Assembly (NCBI RefSeq): GCF_016745835.1
Contig: NZ_JAERVL010000004.1
Location: 62,001-126,000 of the forward strand
DNA length: 64,000 bases
Origin: Caldalkalibacillus salinus
GTDB lineage: Bacteria; Bacillota; Bacilli; Caldalkalibacillales; JCM-10596
Direction: 5' to 3'
Part shown: in pieces, positions 28,324 to 36,449 of the stretch
Position numbering within the stretch: position 1 is the first letter of the stretch
Layout of the letters: the number at the start of each line of letters is the position of its first letter
The notes under the pieces: generated by a model
Database searches by the model: none
Seen by the model: only the letters and a program-made list of their open reading frames with translations
Told to the model about the DNA's origin: nothing
Program-made: the position numbers and the translations under genes

Positions 28324-29904
28324 CTATATTGAAGGCCCTGCCTGCAGGATGTCGTGAGAGACACCTTTGAATTTGGCAAAGTTCTCTTTAAATCTAGTAG
28401 CCAACTCAGTCGCTTTCTTTTCGTATGCCTGTTTGTCCTGCCAAGTTTTCCACGGAAAAAGGATATCAGTGGGTACGCCTTTACATTGCGTCGGAATGTG
28501 TAAACCGAATATGTCCATTTGCTCCGTTTCAATGTCTCTTAACTCACCATTCAGAGCCGCGGTGACCATGGCTCTCGTATATGGCAGGTTCATTCTTTCT
28601 CCAACACTGTAAGGGCCTCCCGTCCAGCCTGTATTCACTAAGTAGACCTCTGTTTGGTGCTTTTCCATGCGTTGTCCAAGCATCTCAGCATAGACATGAG
28701 GAGACAATGGTAAGAACGGTGCCCCGAAGCAAGTTGAAAAAGTGGCTTCTGGTTCTGTTACGCCCCGTTCAGTACCCGCTAATTTACTCGTATAACCAGA
28801 CAGAAAATGATACATGGCCTGCTCCTTTGTTAGTTTTGAAATGGGGGGGAGAACGCCGAAAGCATCAGCCGTTAGGAATATAATGACGTTTGGATGACCA
28901 GCTACACTTGGACGTTTAGACTCTGGTATGTGATATAAAGGATAGGCCGCACGCGTGTTTTCTGTGTAGTCGTTGTTATCATATTGTGGTGTGCGTGTTT
29001 CTTCATCCAAGACAACATTTTCTAAAACAGTGCCAAAACGGATGGCGTTCCATATTTGGGGCTCCTTTTTGGCCGATAGACCAATACATTTCGCGTAGCA
29101 GCCCCCTTCAATATTGAATATACCATGTTCGGACCAACCGTGTTCATCGTCACCAATGAGCAAACGGTCAGGGTCTGCCGATAAGGTGGTTTTGCCGGTA
29201 CCAGACAATCCAAAAAACAAAGCCACATCTCCCATCTCACCGACATTGGCAGAACAGTGCATAGATAAAACATCTCGTTGTGGGAGGATATAATTCATCA
29301 CACTGAATATTGATTTCTTCATTTCTCCGGCGTACTCTGTGCCTCCAATGAGGACGATACGTCGTCCAAAATGAATCATAATAAACGCTTCGGAATGCGT
29401 ACCATCAATGCTAGGGTCAGCCTTGAAGCCCGGAGCAGAAACGATCGTGAAAGTCTCCTGTTTTTCTTGTGAAGTAAGGTCAGTTGTAGGACGTACAAAC
29501 AACTGCTTAGCAAATAAGTTGTGCCAAGCCAATTCGTTAATCACACGAATCGGTAAACGATGGCGTTCATCTGCGCCAGCATAGCCATGAAAAACATATC
29601 GTTCTTTTGTCTTTAAATACTGTGCGACCTTAAAGTATAAGCGGTCAAATACTTCGGGTGTGATGGGCTGGTTCACAGGTCCCCACTCTATTTGTGTAGA
29701 GGAAGATGCCTCTTGAACGATAAATTTATCCTTGGGAGAACGTCCAGTATATTTGCCAGTAACCGCCCGCAGCGCGCCGGTAGAGGTTAAAACTCCCTCA
29801 TAACGTTGTAAACTATGTTCAATTAATGACGCCGTACTCAAATTCATATGTGCACCATCTTCTAAAAGTCCAATCAATGCTTGAGCATTACTCGTTACAC
29901 CCAC
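28324..29904 (-). CDS. pckA: Phosphoenolpyruvate carboxykinase (ATP)
   Basis: PckA converts oxaloacetate and ATP to phosphoenolpyruvate for gluconeogenesis. The product shows [22 protein letters not shown], the kinase-1a loop GLSGTGKTT (232-240), kinase-2 [10 protein letters not shown] and [16 protein letters not shown] choose the GTG at 29904, with AAAGGA upstream, because it gives 526 residues like B. subtilis PckA. The reading frame is open a further 41 codons upstream but without family similarity. It has its own promoter region and terminator. Confidence 0.95.
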   Translation of the reverse strand: MGVTSNAQALIGLLEDGAHMNLSTASLIEHSLQRYEGVLTSTGALRAVTGKYTGRSPKDKFIVQEASSSTQIEWGPVNQPITPEVFDRLYFKVAQYLKTKERYVFHGYAGADERHRLPIRVINELAWHNLFAKQLFVRPTTDLTSQEKQETFTIVSAPGFKADPSIDGTHSEAFIMIHFGRRIVLIGGTEYAGEMKKSIFSVMNYILPQRDVLSMHCSANVGEMGDVALFFGLSGTGKTTLSADPDRLLIGDDEHGWSEHGIFNIEGGCYAKCIGLSAKKEPQIWNAIRFGTVLENVVLDEETRTPQYDNNDYTENTRAAYPLYHIPESKRPSVAGHPNVIIFLTADAFGVLPPISKLTKEQAMYHFLSGYTSKLAGTERGVTEPEATFSTCFGAPFLPLSPHVYAEMLGQRMEKHQTEVYLVNTGWTGGPYSVGERMNLPYTRAMVTAALNGELRDIETEQMDIFGLHIPTQCKGVPTDILFPWKTWQDKQAYEKKATELATRFKENFAKFKGVSHDILQAGPSI

Positions 29905-30015
29905 ATTTAAACATTCCTTTCCCCATATAAATTCATTTATTGTGACACACTTATTCTCGTTAAACAGATACATATAACAATTGTATGCACGACAAGGTGT
30001 TGAAGGAACAAAAAT

Positions 30016-30057
30016 AGTATAACACATTTAAATTAATGTTGTACACTATATTAATTT
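30016..30057 (-). promoter_or_regulatory. Putative pckA promoter with adjacent inverted repeat
   Basis: On the minus strand an extended -10 element TGTTATACT lies at 30024-30016. Just upstream is a perfect 8 bp inverted repeat AAATTAAT/ATTAATTT (30030-30037 and 30050-30057) with a 12-base spacer. The repeat may be an operator; pckA is known to be under CcpN or similar gluconeogenic control in Bacillus. Confidence 0.4.
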
Positions 30058-30187
30058 AACCCATTTGTGAATGCCTTACTTGCAATCAAAAGGGACACGC
30101 TTGTTTATTGGTTCATACCCAGACCTCATTTTGCTTTTACAGCTTATAAGTCTAAAGTCACATTTTCCCAAATATAGCACGTTTCTC

Positions 30188-30231
30188 TTGATTTCAAGCA
30201 TGTTCCGAACTATAATAAGAACAAATGTTCG
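30188..30231 (+). promoter_or_regulatory. Sigma-A promoter overlapped by a LexA (SOS) box
   Basis: TTGATT (30188-30193), a 17-base spacer and TATAAT (30211-30216) form a strong sigma-A promoter. AGAACAAATGTTCG (30218-30231) covers the expected transcription start. It matches the Bacillus LexA consensus CGAACRNRYGTTYG in 13 of 14 positions. This should place the downstream ArpU-like gene under SOS repression. Confidence 0.8.
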
Positions 30232-30379
30232 TATATATTTAACAGAGATTACACAGAAAAGATGCGGTTTTGACACTTATTTGAGCTACTTTTTCCAATC
30301 GTGAGGACGTGTGAGACATGCTAAGCTTGCTATAATCAAAAAATTATGGATTGTATCCAGGAGAGAGGGGTGCTGCTTC

Positions 30380-30841
30380 ATGACTGTGTTAGCCAAAAAT
30401 AAGACAAGCAGGTATAGGGAGATTGAGTATCACTTAAGACAATTTAGGCAGTACAAGGTCGGGATGTCCAATCTAAAAAGTCAAGTAGAACTGATTCTAC
30501 CTCGAACCACATCTTCTTATGAAAAGCGTGAAGGGCAACACCATGTCAATTGGTCAAGGAGTTCAACGGAAGATTGTGTAATGGAAAGGCTAGAATCACA
30601 AAAAGTGAAAGCATTAGAACAAGAGATCCAAAAGTATCAAATTATTGTTCATTCAATAGAACAGTCTTTAAAAGAATTAGATGAGATGGAAAGACAGTTT
30701 GTGCAGTATCGCTATTTTCAACGTTGGACCATACGAAAGATATCATTAGAGTTAGGTTATTCAGAAAGTAGTGTTCATGCTTTACGTAGACAACTGTTAA
30801 ACAAGTTAGACATTAGCTTAAAAGGTATCCTATCGCTCTAG
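30380..30841 (+). CDS. ArpU/RinA-like phage late transcription regulator
   Basis: A 153-residue regulator. Its C-terminal part (about 115-150) is a sigma-region-4-like helix-turn-helix: DEMERQFVQYRYFQRWTIRK followed by ISLELGYSESSVHALRR. The middle is a coiled coil of Gln, Lys and Glu. This layout fits the ArpU/RinA/Xpf-like group that turns on late phage genes. I start at ATG 30380 after GAGAGAGGGG; a GTG at 30311 with GAGG is a possible alternative. The gene is transcribed from the LexA-box promoter about 155 bases upstream and probably activates the tail genes that follow. Confidence 0.75.
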   Translation: MTVLAKNKTSRYREIEYHLRQFRQYKVGMSNLKSQVELILPRTTSSYEKREGQHHVNWSRSSTEDCVMERLESQKVKALEQEIQKYQIIVHSIEQSLKELDEMERQFVQYRYFQRWTIRKISLELGYSESSVHALRRQLLNKLDISLKGILSL

Positions 30842-30972
30842 ATTGGTACAAAAACAGACAGGAATCTAGAAATCATGAAGTGGAGTATATAGTGACGATG
30901 GGCGACAGTTTTTAACTTGAAAAGTGAACGTTTTCTCTCTATTTATATTGCTATGATGATAGTGAAGGTAAG

Positions 30973-31005
30973 AAGGCAGCTCTTTAGGGGCTGTCTTTTT
31001 ATCTT
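30973..31005 (+). terminator. Terminator between the regulator and the tail genes
   Basis: An 8 bp stem with two G-U pairs (GGCAGCTC with GGGCTGTC) is followed by TTTTTATCTTTT. It lies just after a TATGAT hexamer (near 30952). That spacing would make a very short terminated transcript unless termination is overridden. Confidence 0.7.
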
Positions 31006-31109
31006 TTGTAATGAAAGGGGGTGATGACATGCTGTAGAACCATTTAAAACCTCATCGCTTGAGTTTAGTTGTATATCAGGGCATAAGAGAAAGGAGTGAT
31101 TAACGTTTC
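31006..31109 (+). other. Possible gene remnant ahead of the tail genes
   Basis: A strong phage-like ribosome binding site (AAAGGGGGTGAT, from about 31015) precedes ATG CTG TAG, a two-codon frame. A neighbouring frame is open for 22 codons (from about 31030, reading AVEPFKTSSLEF) without a start. This looks like the worn end of a deleted head or connector gene, but it is too short to prove. Confidence 0.35.
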
Positions 31110-31514
31110 GTGAGTGCGCTTTTAAACATTCAACTTGCACTAGAACAAACACTGAAAGACGATGCAGCACTTATGAGCAAGATAACAGGCGTTTATGATC
31201 ACGTGCCCCCAGATGCTAACTACCCATATGTTGTGATCGGTGAAGCAACAGAAGAGCCTTTAAACACGTTTGCTCAAGGTGGCATGCAAGTCTTAGCCGT
31301 TATTCGTATCATGAGTGGTGCGCTGGGTTATAACGAATGTTTTGATATTTTAAAAACTGTGAATGATTGTTTGAACCAGCAACCTCTTGTTGTGGACCAG
31401 TATGAAACGATATCCAGTGTCTATCAAAACGCTGAGACCGTTGTAGAAGAACCAACGGATGCCCGTCAGGTTCAGGCCATTTATCGTATTGTGGTGCAAA
31501 AGGTAGAGTCATAG
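31110..31514 (+). CDS. Tail terminator / completion protein (DUF3168-like)
   Basis: A 134-residue protein with the pattern of the DUF3168 family, which caps siphovirus tails at the head-proximal end (HK97 gp10 and SPP1 gp17 type). It shows an N-terminal helix (LLNIQLALEQTLKDDAALM), VPPDANYPYVVIGE, and a C-terminal strand ending IYRIVVQKVES. GTG start at 31110 with AAAGGAG 13 bases upstream, a loose spacing. First gene of the tail block. Confidence 0.7.
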   Translation: MSALLNIQLALEQTLKDDAALMSKITGVYDHVPPDANYPYVVIGEATEEPLNTFAQGGMQVLAVIRIMSGALGYNECFDILKTVNDCLNQQPLVVDQYETISSVYQNAETVVEEPTDARQVQAIYRIVVQKVES

Positions 31515-31583
31515 AAGTAAGTCTTTACATTACAGTTATTTTTGTTGACAAAATGTTTAAAAAATTGAAGGAGGTCATTTTTC

Positions 31584-31979
31584 ATGGCATTAGCAGGTAG
31601 AAAATTAAAAGTCAATGTATCGGTGAACGAAGGAGTATTTAGCGAGGTGCTTCAATTGAACGAAGCCACTATGACAAACGAAGGTGACAACCAGGATGTG
31701 AGTACGTTTGGGTCAGATTTTATTCAACGTATTCAAGGGCTAAAGGATACCAGTTATAGTCTCAATGGATTTTATGATCCACAAAATACAACAGGACAAT
31801 TAGCCATTCGAGATGCATGGTTAGATAACGCATCCTTATCTATTCAGTTTCTCCCCGACGGTGTAACAGGTTTTCAGCAAGAGGTCAAAGTATCAAGTTT
31901 TGAGGTGACCGCTAGTGCAGAGGGGACAGTCGAGGTAGCCATTGAACTAGAAGGGACAGGAAGTATTTCTGGCGTGTAG
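31584..31979 (+). CDS. Major tail tube-like protein, copy 1
   Basis: A 131-residue beta-rich protein. It starts MALAGRKLKVNVS, continues with short alternating strands (TSYSLNGFYDPQNTTGQ, LSIQFLPDG), and ends with a VEVAIELEGTGSIS strand. These traits and its place between the terminator protein and the chaperone gene fit the tail tube family (HK97 gp6/TP901-1 type). GGAGG precedes the ATG. There is no tail sheath gene nearby, so the tail is non-contractile. Confidence 0.6.
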   Translation: MALAGRKLKVNVSVNEGVFSEVLQLNEATMTNEGDNQDVSTFGSDFIQRIQGLKDTSYSLNGFYDPQNTTGQLAIRDAWLDNASLSIQFLPDGVTGFQQEVKVSSFEVTASAEGTVEVAIELEGTGSISGV

Positions 31980-32089
31980 TATGGCCTAGACCGCAGAAGT
32001 GGATAACAATTTGTCAAAGCGTAATTGACACAATAGATGGTCAAAAGATGATCTTTGAAACAAAATCATTCGTATAAGGGGGAAAGAAC

Positions 32090-32722
32090 ATGACTTTAGC
32101 TGGTTATCAAGCGGAAGTAAAAGTATCTGGTTCCCCGATTTCATTTACCGCATTATCGACCAACGCAAACGACGACGCCACAGTGTTTCAAGTCCAAGAT
32201 AATACAAAACGGATTTGGGAGCGCTCTACCGATATCACGGTAGAGCGTTCGACTGATGGCAGCAACTGGTCTGTGGTAAATGAACGGGAGTTCCAAGTGA
32301 ATAGATTGGAAGGGTCCATTTCCTTTGGTACCTCACAAGCGGACGCGAGTATCAGAGTCAGTGGAGAATATCTTCCACTCACGAAAGTCGGTGGGGCGTA
32401 TGAATACACTTATGAGTTGGCATCGGAGAACCAAACGATCCACGAATTTGGTCATGCCCACCAGAAACGCCTTCAGGGAAAAAAAGATGTCACCACCTCA
32501 ATATCTAAGTGGTATGACACGGATCAAACCTTCATAGAAGCCCTACAAAAGGGGAAGGCCGTCCTGTTAGAGTTTTACGCAGGACAATCAACTCCAGATA
32601 TCAGAATGTGGGGCCTTGTGAGCTCTGAGGAGATCAGTGCGGGTCAGGAAGGGGTCGTAGAAGAGAGTATTGAGTTCGAAGCGATTGCTGACAAAGAAGG
32701 AAGGGTGATGAGCATTGGGTAA
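32090..32722 (+). CDS. Second tail tube-like / tail structural protein
   Basis: A 210-residue protein starting MTLAGYQAEVKVSG, similar in style to the preceding gene product. It has the segment YDTDQTFIEALQKGKAVLLEFY typical of tail tube proteins of the TP901-1 group, with FEAIADKEGRVMSIG at the end. It overlaps the chaperone gene by 8 bases. Two tube-like genes in a row is unusual. One may build the tube and the other may be a connector or decorate it. Confidence 0.55.
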   Translation: MTLAGYQAEVKVSGSPISFTALSTNANDDATVFQVQDNTKRIWERSTDITVERSTDGSNWSVVNEREFQVNRLEGSISFGTSQADASIRVSGEYLPLTKVGGAYEYTYELASENQTIHEFGHAHQKRLQGKKDVTTSISKWYDTDQTFIEALQKGKAVLLEFYAGQSTPDIRMWGLVSSEEISAGQEGVVEESIEFEAIADKEGRVMSIG

Positions 32723-33065
32723 TTTAAGAGAGCAAATTCTAGCGACACAGGATATTAAAGAAGAAGTCGTCGACATTCCGGAATGGGAAACGAAGGTGTT
32801 AGTCAAAGGTTTAAACGGTGCAAAACGAGCACGTTTACTTCAGAACAACATAGATAAACAAGGCAATATCAATTTTGAGAGAATGTATCCTGAACTGCTT
32901 ATTTTGACTGTTCATGACCCTCAATCCAAGGAACCGGTCTTTCAACCTGAAGATCGTGATGCTTTAAACGCCAAAAATGGTGGCATTATTGAGAAGCTCG
33001 TACAGACCGCCATGCGTTTATCTGGCCTTGAATCACAAGCAGTGGAGAACGCGGTAAAAAACTAA
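32715..33065 (+). CDS. Tail assembly chaperone, short form (gpG-like)
   Basis: A 116-residue product read in the zero frame from a TTG start (32715), ending at TAA 33063-33065. It has the short-form features KVLVKGLNGAKRARLLQNNI and VQTAMRLSGLESQAVENAV. In siphoviruses this protein coats the tape measure protein during tail assembly. Its last codons GTA AAA AAC contain the slippery heptamer that makes the long form. Confidence 0.75.
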   Translation: MGNLREQILATQDIKEEVVDIPEWETKVLVKGLNGAKRARLLQNNIDKQGNINFERMYPELLILTVHDPQSKEPVFQPEDRDALNAKNGGIIEKLVQTAMRLSGLESQAVENAVKN

Positions 33066-33262
33066 AGGAGCACCCCGAGCGTCGATTTTATTTTGAATTA
33101 GCCGATCGCTTGGGGTGTACCGTTCATGACTTACTAGAGCGCGTATCCAGTCAAGAACTAACGGAATGGATGGCGTTCTATAAAATCAAAGCGGAGGAAA
33201 TGGAGAAAGAGCAAAAAGAAATGGATAAAAATATGAAATCAAAACAACGTGCCAGGAGGTGA
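32715..33262 (+). CDS. Tail assembly chaperone, -1 frameshift fusion (gpGT-like)
   Basis: The heptamer A AAA AAC lies at 33056-33062 in exact phase for -1 slippage. After slipping, the frame reads on as LKEHPERRFYFELADRLG, then CTVHDLLERVSSQELTEWM, and ends at TGA 33260-33262, adding 67 residues. The added part carries the T-domain pattern RLG...LLERVSSQELTEWMAFY known from gpT/GT fusions, followed by a Lys/Glu-rich tail. The T-domain region has no start codon with a ribosome binding site. Its end (AGGAGGTGA) doubles as the ribosome binding site of the tape measure gene. Confidence 0.85.
33056..33062 (+). promoter_or_regulatory. Programmed -1 ribosomal frameshift site
   Basis: A AAA AAC, a canonical X XXY YYZ heptamer, with the zero-frame stop directly after it. 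It joins the short chaperone to the downstream T-domain. Confidence 0.85.
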
Positions 33263-33268
33263 AGGTAA

Positions 33269-34753
33269 GTGTCTAACACAGTCGAGCAGATGAATACGAT
33301 GGCTGAAAATATGGTGTCTTTTAGAGAGGAGATAAGCACACTCTTTGAAGTGATGAGCGATGGTCCGTTTAACAGAATGGCCGAGGGCATTAAAAATTTC
33401 GCTGCTCAATCTAGCAGCATACAGGAGTCTCGGGCAGCATTAGGAGAGCTTAGAACCGAAGCGAGTCAAACCAAGAGTGCATTTACAGAAACATATGAGG
33501 CGTTCAACAACACTCAAGATGCCATGGGGACGTTCGGAGAAGCAATGACACAATTACAAGGCAATATGACGTTAAGCACGGAAAGCTTCGGAAGTTTTGT
33601 GACCAGTGCATTCGCTATGGGGGAATCCCTAACAAACGTTGGCACGAGTTTGATGGTCGCCGGGACGAGTTTCGTGAGTCTATTCAATACGATCGGCCCT
33701 CTGATAGGTGCGATCAAATCACTAGGCTTGGCTATGAGTTCGGCTCTTCTGAGTCCGATGGGATTAATCATCATTGCTATCGTTGCGGTGGCGGCGATCA
33801 TCTTCTTGTATTGGGACCAGATCAAGGAGAAGGTAATGAACGTTTGGAACCAAATCTGGACGTTTATACAACCGGCCGTAGAAGCCTTTGTCAATTTCTT
33901 TACATCTCAATTTAATAGGGTGAAACAGTGGTGGATGGAAACTTGGCCTCAGCTTAAACAGGCTTTCATGAATATTTGGAATGCGATTAGTGCCTTTATC
34001 TCACCTGTGATTAAGGCCATCGTAAGCATCATGAAATGGGCTTGGCCTTTTGTCAAAGCGCTCATCGTCGATACGTGGAATAGTGTTAAAAGTATCATTA
34101 CAAGTGCACTGAATATTGTCATGAATATCATCAGTGCTTTCGCCAATTTGTTTACTGGCAATTGGAGTGGGTTATGGCAGAATATTAAGTCCATTGCTTC
34201 TAATCTACTGACCATGATCATTAATCTATTCCGAGTCTCATTGGTAGGCAAACTCGTATCGATTGCAAAAGGCTTAGGATCAAAACTACTCGGTATTTTC
34301 TCTGGCATGTGGAATCGTCTAAAAACGAGCTTTTTACAGGCTGGTAAAGGATTAATCGACATGTTCACCAGAGGAATTACGAACGCAGCGGGGCGTGTCG
34401 TACAAGCGGCAAAGAATATTGCACAGAAAGTAAGAAACCTACTCCCATTCTCACCTGCAAAAGAAGGTCCATTGTCAGACCTGAATAAGTTAGACTTTGC
34501 CGGACCAATAAGCCAGTCCATTCATAAGGGCATTCCCAAAGTACAGTCTGAGATGAAACACATGCTAAAACCACAAGACATTGATCCTGCCATTCGATCA
34601 GGAAACGTGGTGCAAACATCACAAGGTGGGATTACTCAAAACATTACCATTAGTGAACTGGTGGTGCGGGAGGAAGCTGATGTTGAGCGAATATCACAAC
34701 GCCTTTATCAGTATCAACGCCGGTCATTACGTGCAGCGGGGGTGACTGTTTAA
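33269..34753 (+). CDS. Tail tape measure protein
   Basis: A 494-residue protein that should set tail length and line the tube. It has an N-terminal helical region (1-130), a hydrophobic segment at about 145-190 (MGLIIIAIVAVAAIIFLYW), then Trp-containing helical repeats (VWNQIWTFIQP, QWWMETWPQ, IWNAISAFISP, WAWPFVKAL, TWNSVKSIIT), and a C-terminal PFSPAKEGPLSDL motif common in tape measures. GTG start at 33269 after AGGAGGTGA. It is short compared with most tape measures. By the approximate 1.5 Angstrom per residue rule this suggests a tail near 70-75 nm. Confidence 0.88.
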   Translation: MSNTVEQMNTMAENMVSFREEISTLFEVMSDGPFNRMAEGIKNFAAQSSSIQESRAALGELRTEASQTKSAFTETYEAFNNTQDAMGTFGEAMTQLQGNMTLSTESFGSFVTSAFAMGESLTNVGTSLMVAGTSFVSLFNTIGPLIGAIKSLGLAMSSALLSPMGLIIIAIVAVAAIIFLYWDQIKEKVMNVWNQIWTFIQPAVEAFVNFFTSQFNRVKQWWMETWPQLKQAFMNIWNAISAFISPVIKAIVSIMKWAWPFVKALIVDTWNSVKSIITSALNIVMNIISAFANLFTGNWSGLWQNIKSIASNLLTMIINLFRVSLVGKLVSIAKGLGSKLLGIFSGMWNRLKTSFLQAGKGLIDMFTRGITNAAGRVVQAAKNIAQKVRNLLPFSPAKEGPLSDLNKLDFAGPISQSIHKGIPKVQSEMKHMLKPQDIDPAIRSGNVVQTSQGGITQNITISELVVREEADVERISQRLYQYQRRSLRAAGVTV

Positions 34754-35521
34754 ATGAAACAGATCGGATTTTCTTACAAGGGTCAACATAGTCATGACAA
34801 AGGATTGTTTGTCACCAATGTCGCACGCCCTTTGTTACCGACCGTAACGTCAAAGACCATGACGATCCCTGAAGGGCAAGGTGTCCTGTACTTCGGATAC
34901 CAGTATGAGCCATTGGAATTGATTGTCGATATCGCATTCGAAGGAGAGAAAGCCTCCGACGTACAAGGTGTCAGAAGAGAGCTGGCCGATTGGTTGAGTC
35001 CAGAGGAGGGGCTCCAAGCTCTCATTTTTGATGATGAACCGGATAAAAAATATAAGGCTGTTCTAAACGATACTTCTGAATTAGAACAGATCGTCACAAT
35101 GGGACAAGGAACGTTGCAGTTCCTTATACCCGAACCTTTTGCCTATGCCGTAGAAGACGATATTTTTATATTTGAAAAAGAAGGAACGTTCAATATTGAG
35201 CGACAAGGGACAGCTCACTCCTACCCCATGATAGAAATCATGGGGAGCTGTACGCCTTCTGACGAGATTGAAGTTAATATAAATGACCATGTCCTGTCTT
35301 TCTCAGGGAGATTGCAGGAAGAAGACACGTTAGTGCTTGATTCGCAGCTTATCACCGCCAAAATCATCAGAGCTAACGACACGGTCGAAAGTGCGATTAA
35401 TCAACTCAGTACACTGGCTTTCCCTAAGACTGTACCAGGACAGAATACCCTAGAGGTATGGACGACTGGAAATGCGATTCTAAGACAATTGAAGATCACC
35501 TGTCGCAGCAGGTGGAAATAA
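34754..35521 (+). CDS. Distal tail (Dit-like) protein
   Basis: A 255-residue baseplate hub ring protein. It opens with a strand-rich segment (GFSYKGQHSHDKGLFVTNVARPLLP), and shows YEPLELIVDIAFEG and the LADWLSPEEGLQALIFDDEPDKKY motif that is standard in SPP1 gp19.1 / phage TP901-1 Dit relatives. A C-terminal galectin-like part follows. ATG directly after the tape measure stop. It should join tube and Tal. Confidence 0.82.
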   Translation: MKQIGFSYKGQHSHDKGLFVTNVARPLLPTVTSKTMTIPEGQGVLYFGYQYEPLELIVDIAFEGEKASDVQGVRRELADWLSPEEGLQALIFDDEPDKKYKAVLNDTSELEQIVTMGQGTLQFLIPEPFAYAVEDDIFIFEKEGTFNIERQGTAHSYPMIEIMGSCTPSDEIEVNINDHVLSFSGRLQEEDTLVLDSQLITAKIIRANDTVESAINQLSTLAFPKTVPGQNTLEVWTTGNAILRQLKITCRSRWK

Positions 35522-35533
35522 GGAGGTTATGAC

Positions 35534-36448
35534 GTGGCAAAAACACCGTATCAGGATCTCACAAGTCAGGATATTTTATCTGCTCACATTTCTGGTTTGC
35601 AACATTCGATTAATAAATTAGAACACGTACTAAAAATGGACACACAGAGTATCGCTGGGCATACGTTACAACCCGTGATTGATCAAGATGACCCTCAATT
35701 TCGTTATCGCATCTTTGAAGGTGAGATCCGAAATTGGCTTGCTGAACCGGTTCCAACCATTTATCGCAACGGGCAATTAGTGAATACAGAAGAATATATC
35801 CTGCAGCCTGCCTATGGTGTTGTTGTATTCAACACCCAACAAGCACCGGACGATCAAATTACGGCTGACTTTGACTATGTACGTGAGCGTTCTAGAGCAT
35901 TAGAAGAGGTAGGAGGAGGTGTGCCCCAGATACATCCACCCGGGTTGTGGCGGACAAACAATCGTGTAGCAGGTTATACGTCATCAGAAGTGTATATTGG
36001 CCCTAACTTATGTGATGCCTATCCTTTTCCTGTTACCAATACTACAACGTATAACGCCATGGGGATCAGAGTAGATGTCGCTTCCGGTAGTGGGACTACG
36101 GCTCGGCTAGGGATATATAAAGATAATGGCGCCATGTACCCTGGAGAACGCGTATTAGATGCGGGTACACTACCAACGGATCAAACGGGTGCCTTTATCT
36201 TAGAGATGGCCGCCACGCTAGAGCCTGGTCTCTATTGGCTCGTACGAAACTCAGATGGAGGGCCAGGTCTGACAGGGCTTGGTCGAGAATATGTGTATCC
36301 TGTAGGTATGGATGAATCTTTAGTAGGGTCGCCTGCCGGGGCCTACCGCGTTACACTGTCATACGGCCCTTTGCCCGATGTTTTTCCGGAAGGCGCCTCT
36401 CCCTTATTTAGGAGTCATTATCCGAGCATCTGGGTAAGAAGGGCGTGA
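35534..36448 (+). CDS. Putative baseplate / receptor-region tail protein
   Basis: A 304-residue protein, GTG start at 35534 behind AGGAGG. The N-terminal 130 residues look like a structural adaptor with QPAYGVVVFNTQQAPDDQIT, a bacteriophage appendage motif. The C-terminal part has a compact beta domain with ARLGIYKDNGAMYPGERVLD and LEPGLYWLVR, a pattern I know from tail fibre and collar-like proteins. It may bind the cell surface. No enzymatic motif is seen. Confidence 0.55.
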   Translation: MAKTPYQDLTSQDILSAHISGLQHSINKLEHVLKMDTQSIAGHTLQPVIDQDDPQFRYRIFEGEIRNWLAEPVPTIYRNGQLVNTEEYILQPAYGVVVFNTQQAPDDQITADFDYVRERSRALEEVGGGVPQIHPPGLWRTNNRVAGYTSSEVYIGPNLCDAYPFPVTNTTTYNAMGIRVDVASGSGTTARLGIYKDNGAMYPGERVLDAGTLPTDQTGAFILEMAATLEPGLYWLVRNSDGGPGLTGLGREYVYPVGMDESLVGSPAGAYRVTLSYGPLPDVFPEGASPLFRSHYPSIWVRRA

Positions 36449-36449
36449 C

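Noticed and set aside
29905-30027. N-terminal extension of PckA
   Set aside because: The 41 extra residues do not resemble the family, and the GTG at 29904 gives the normal length.
33178-33390. Minus-strand and other shadow frames across coding genes (many sites)
   Set aside because: They lie opposite strongly supported genes, lack ribosome binding sites and have no recognisable domains.
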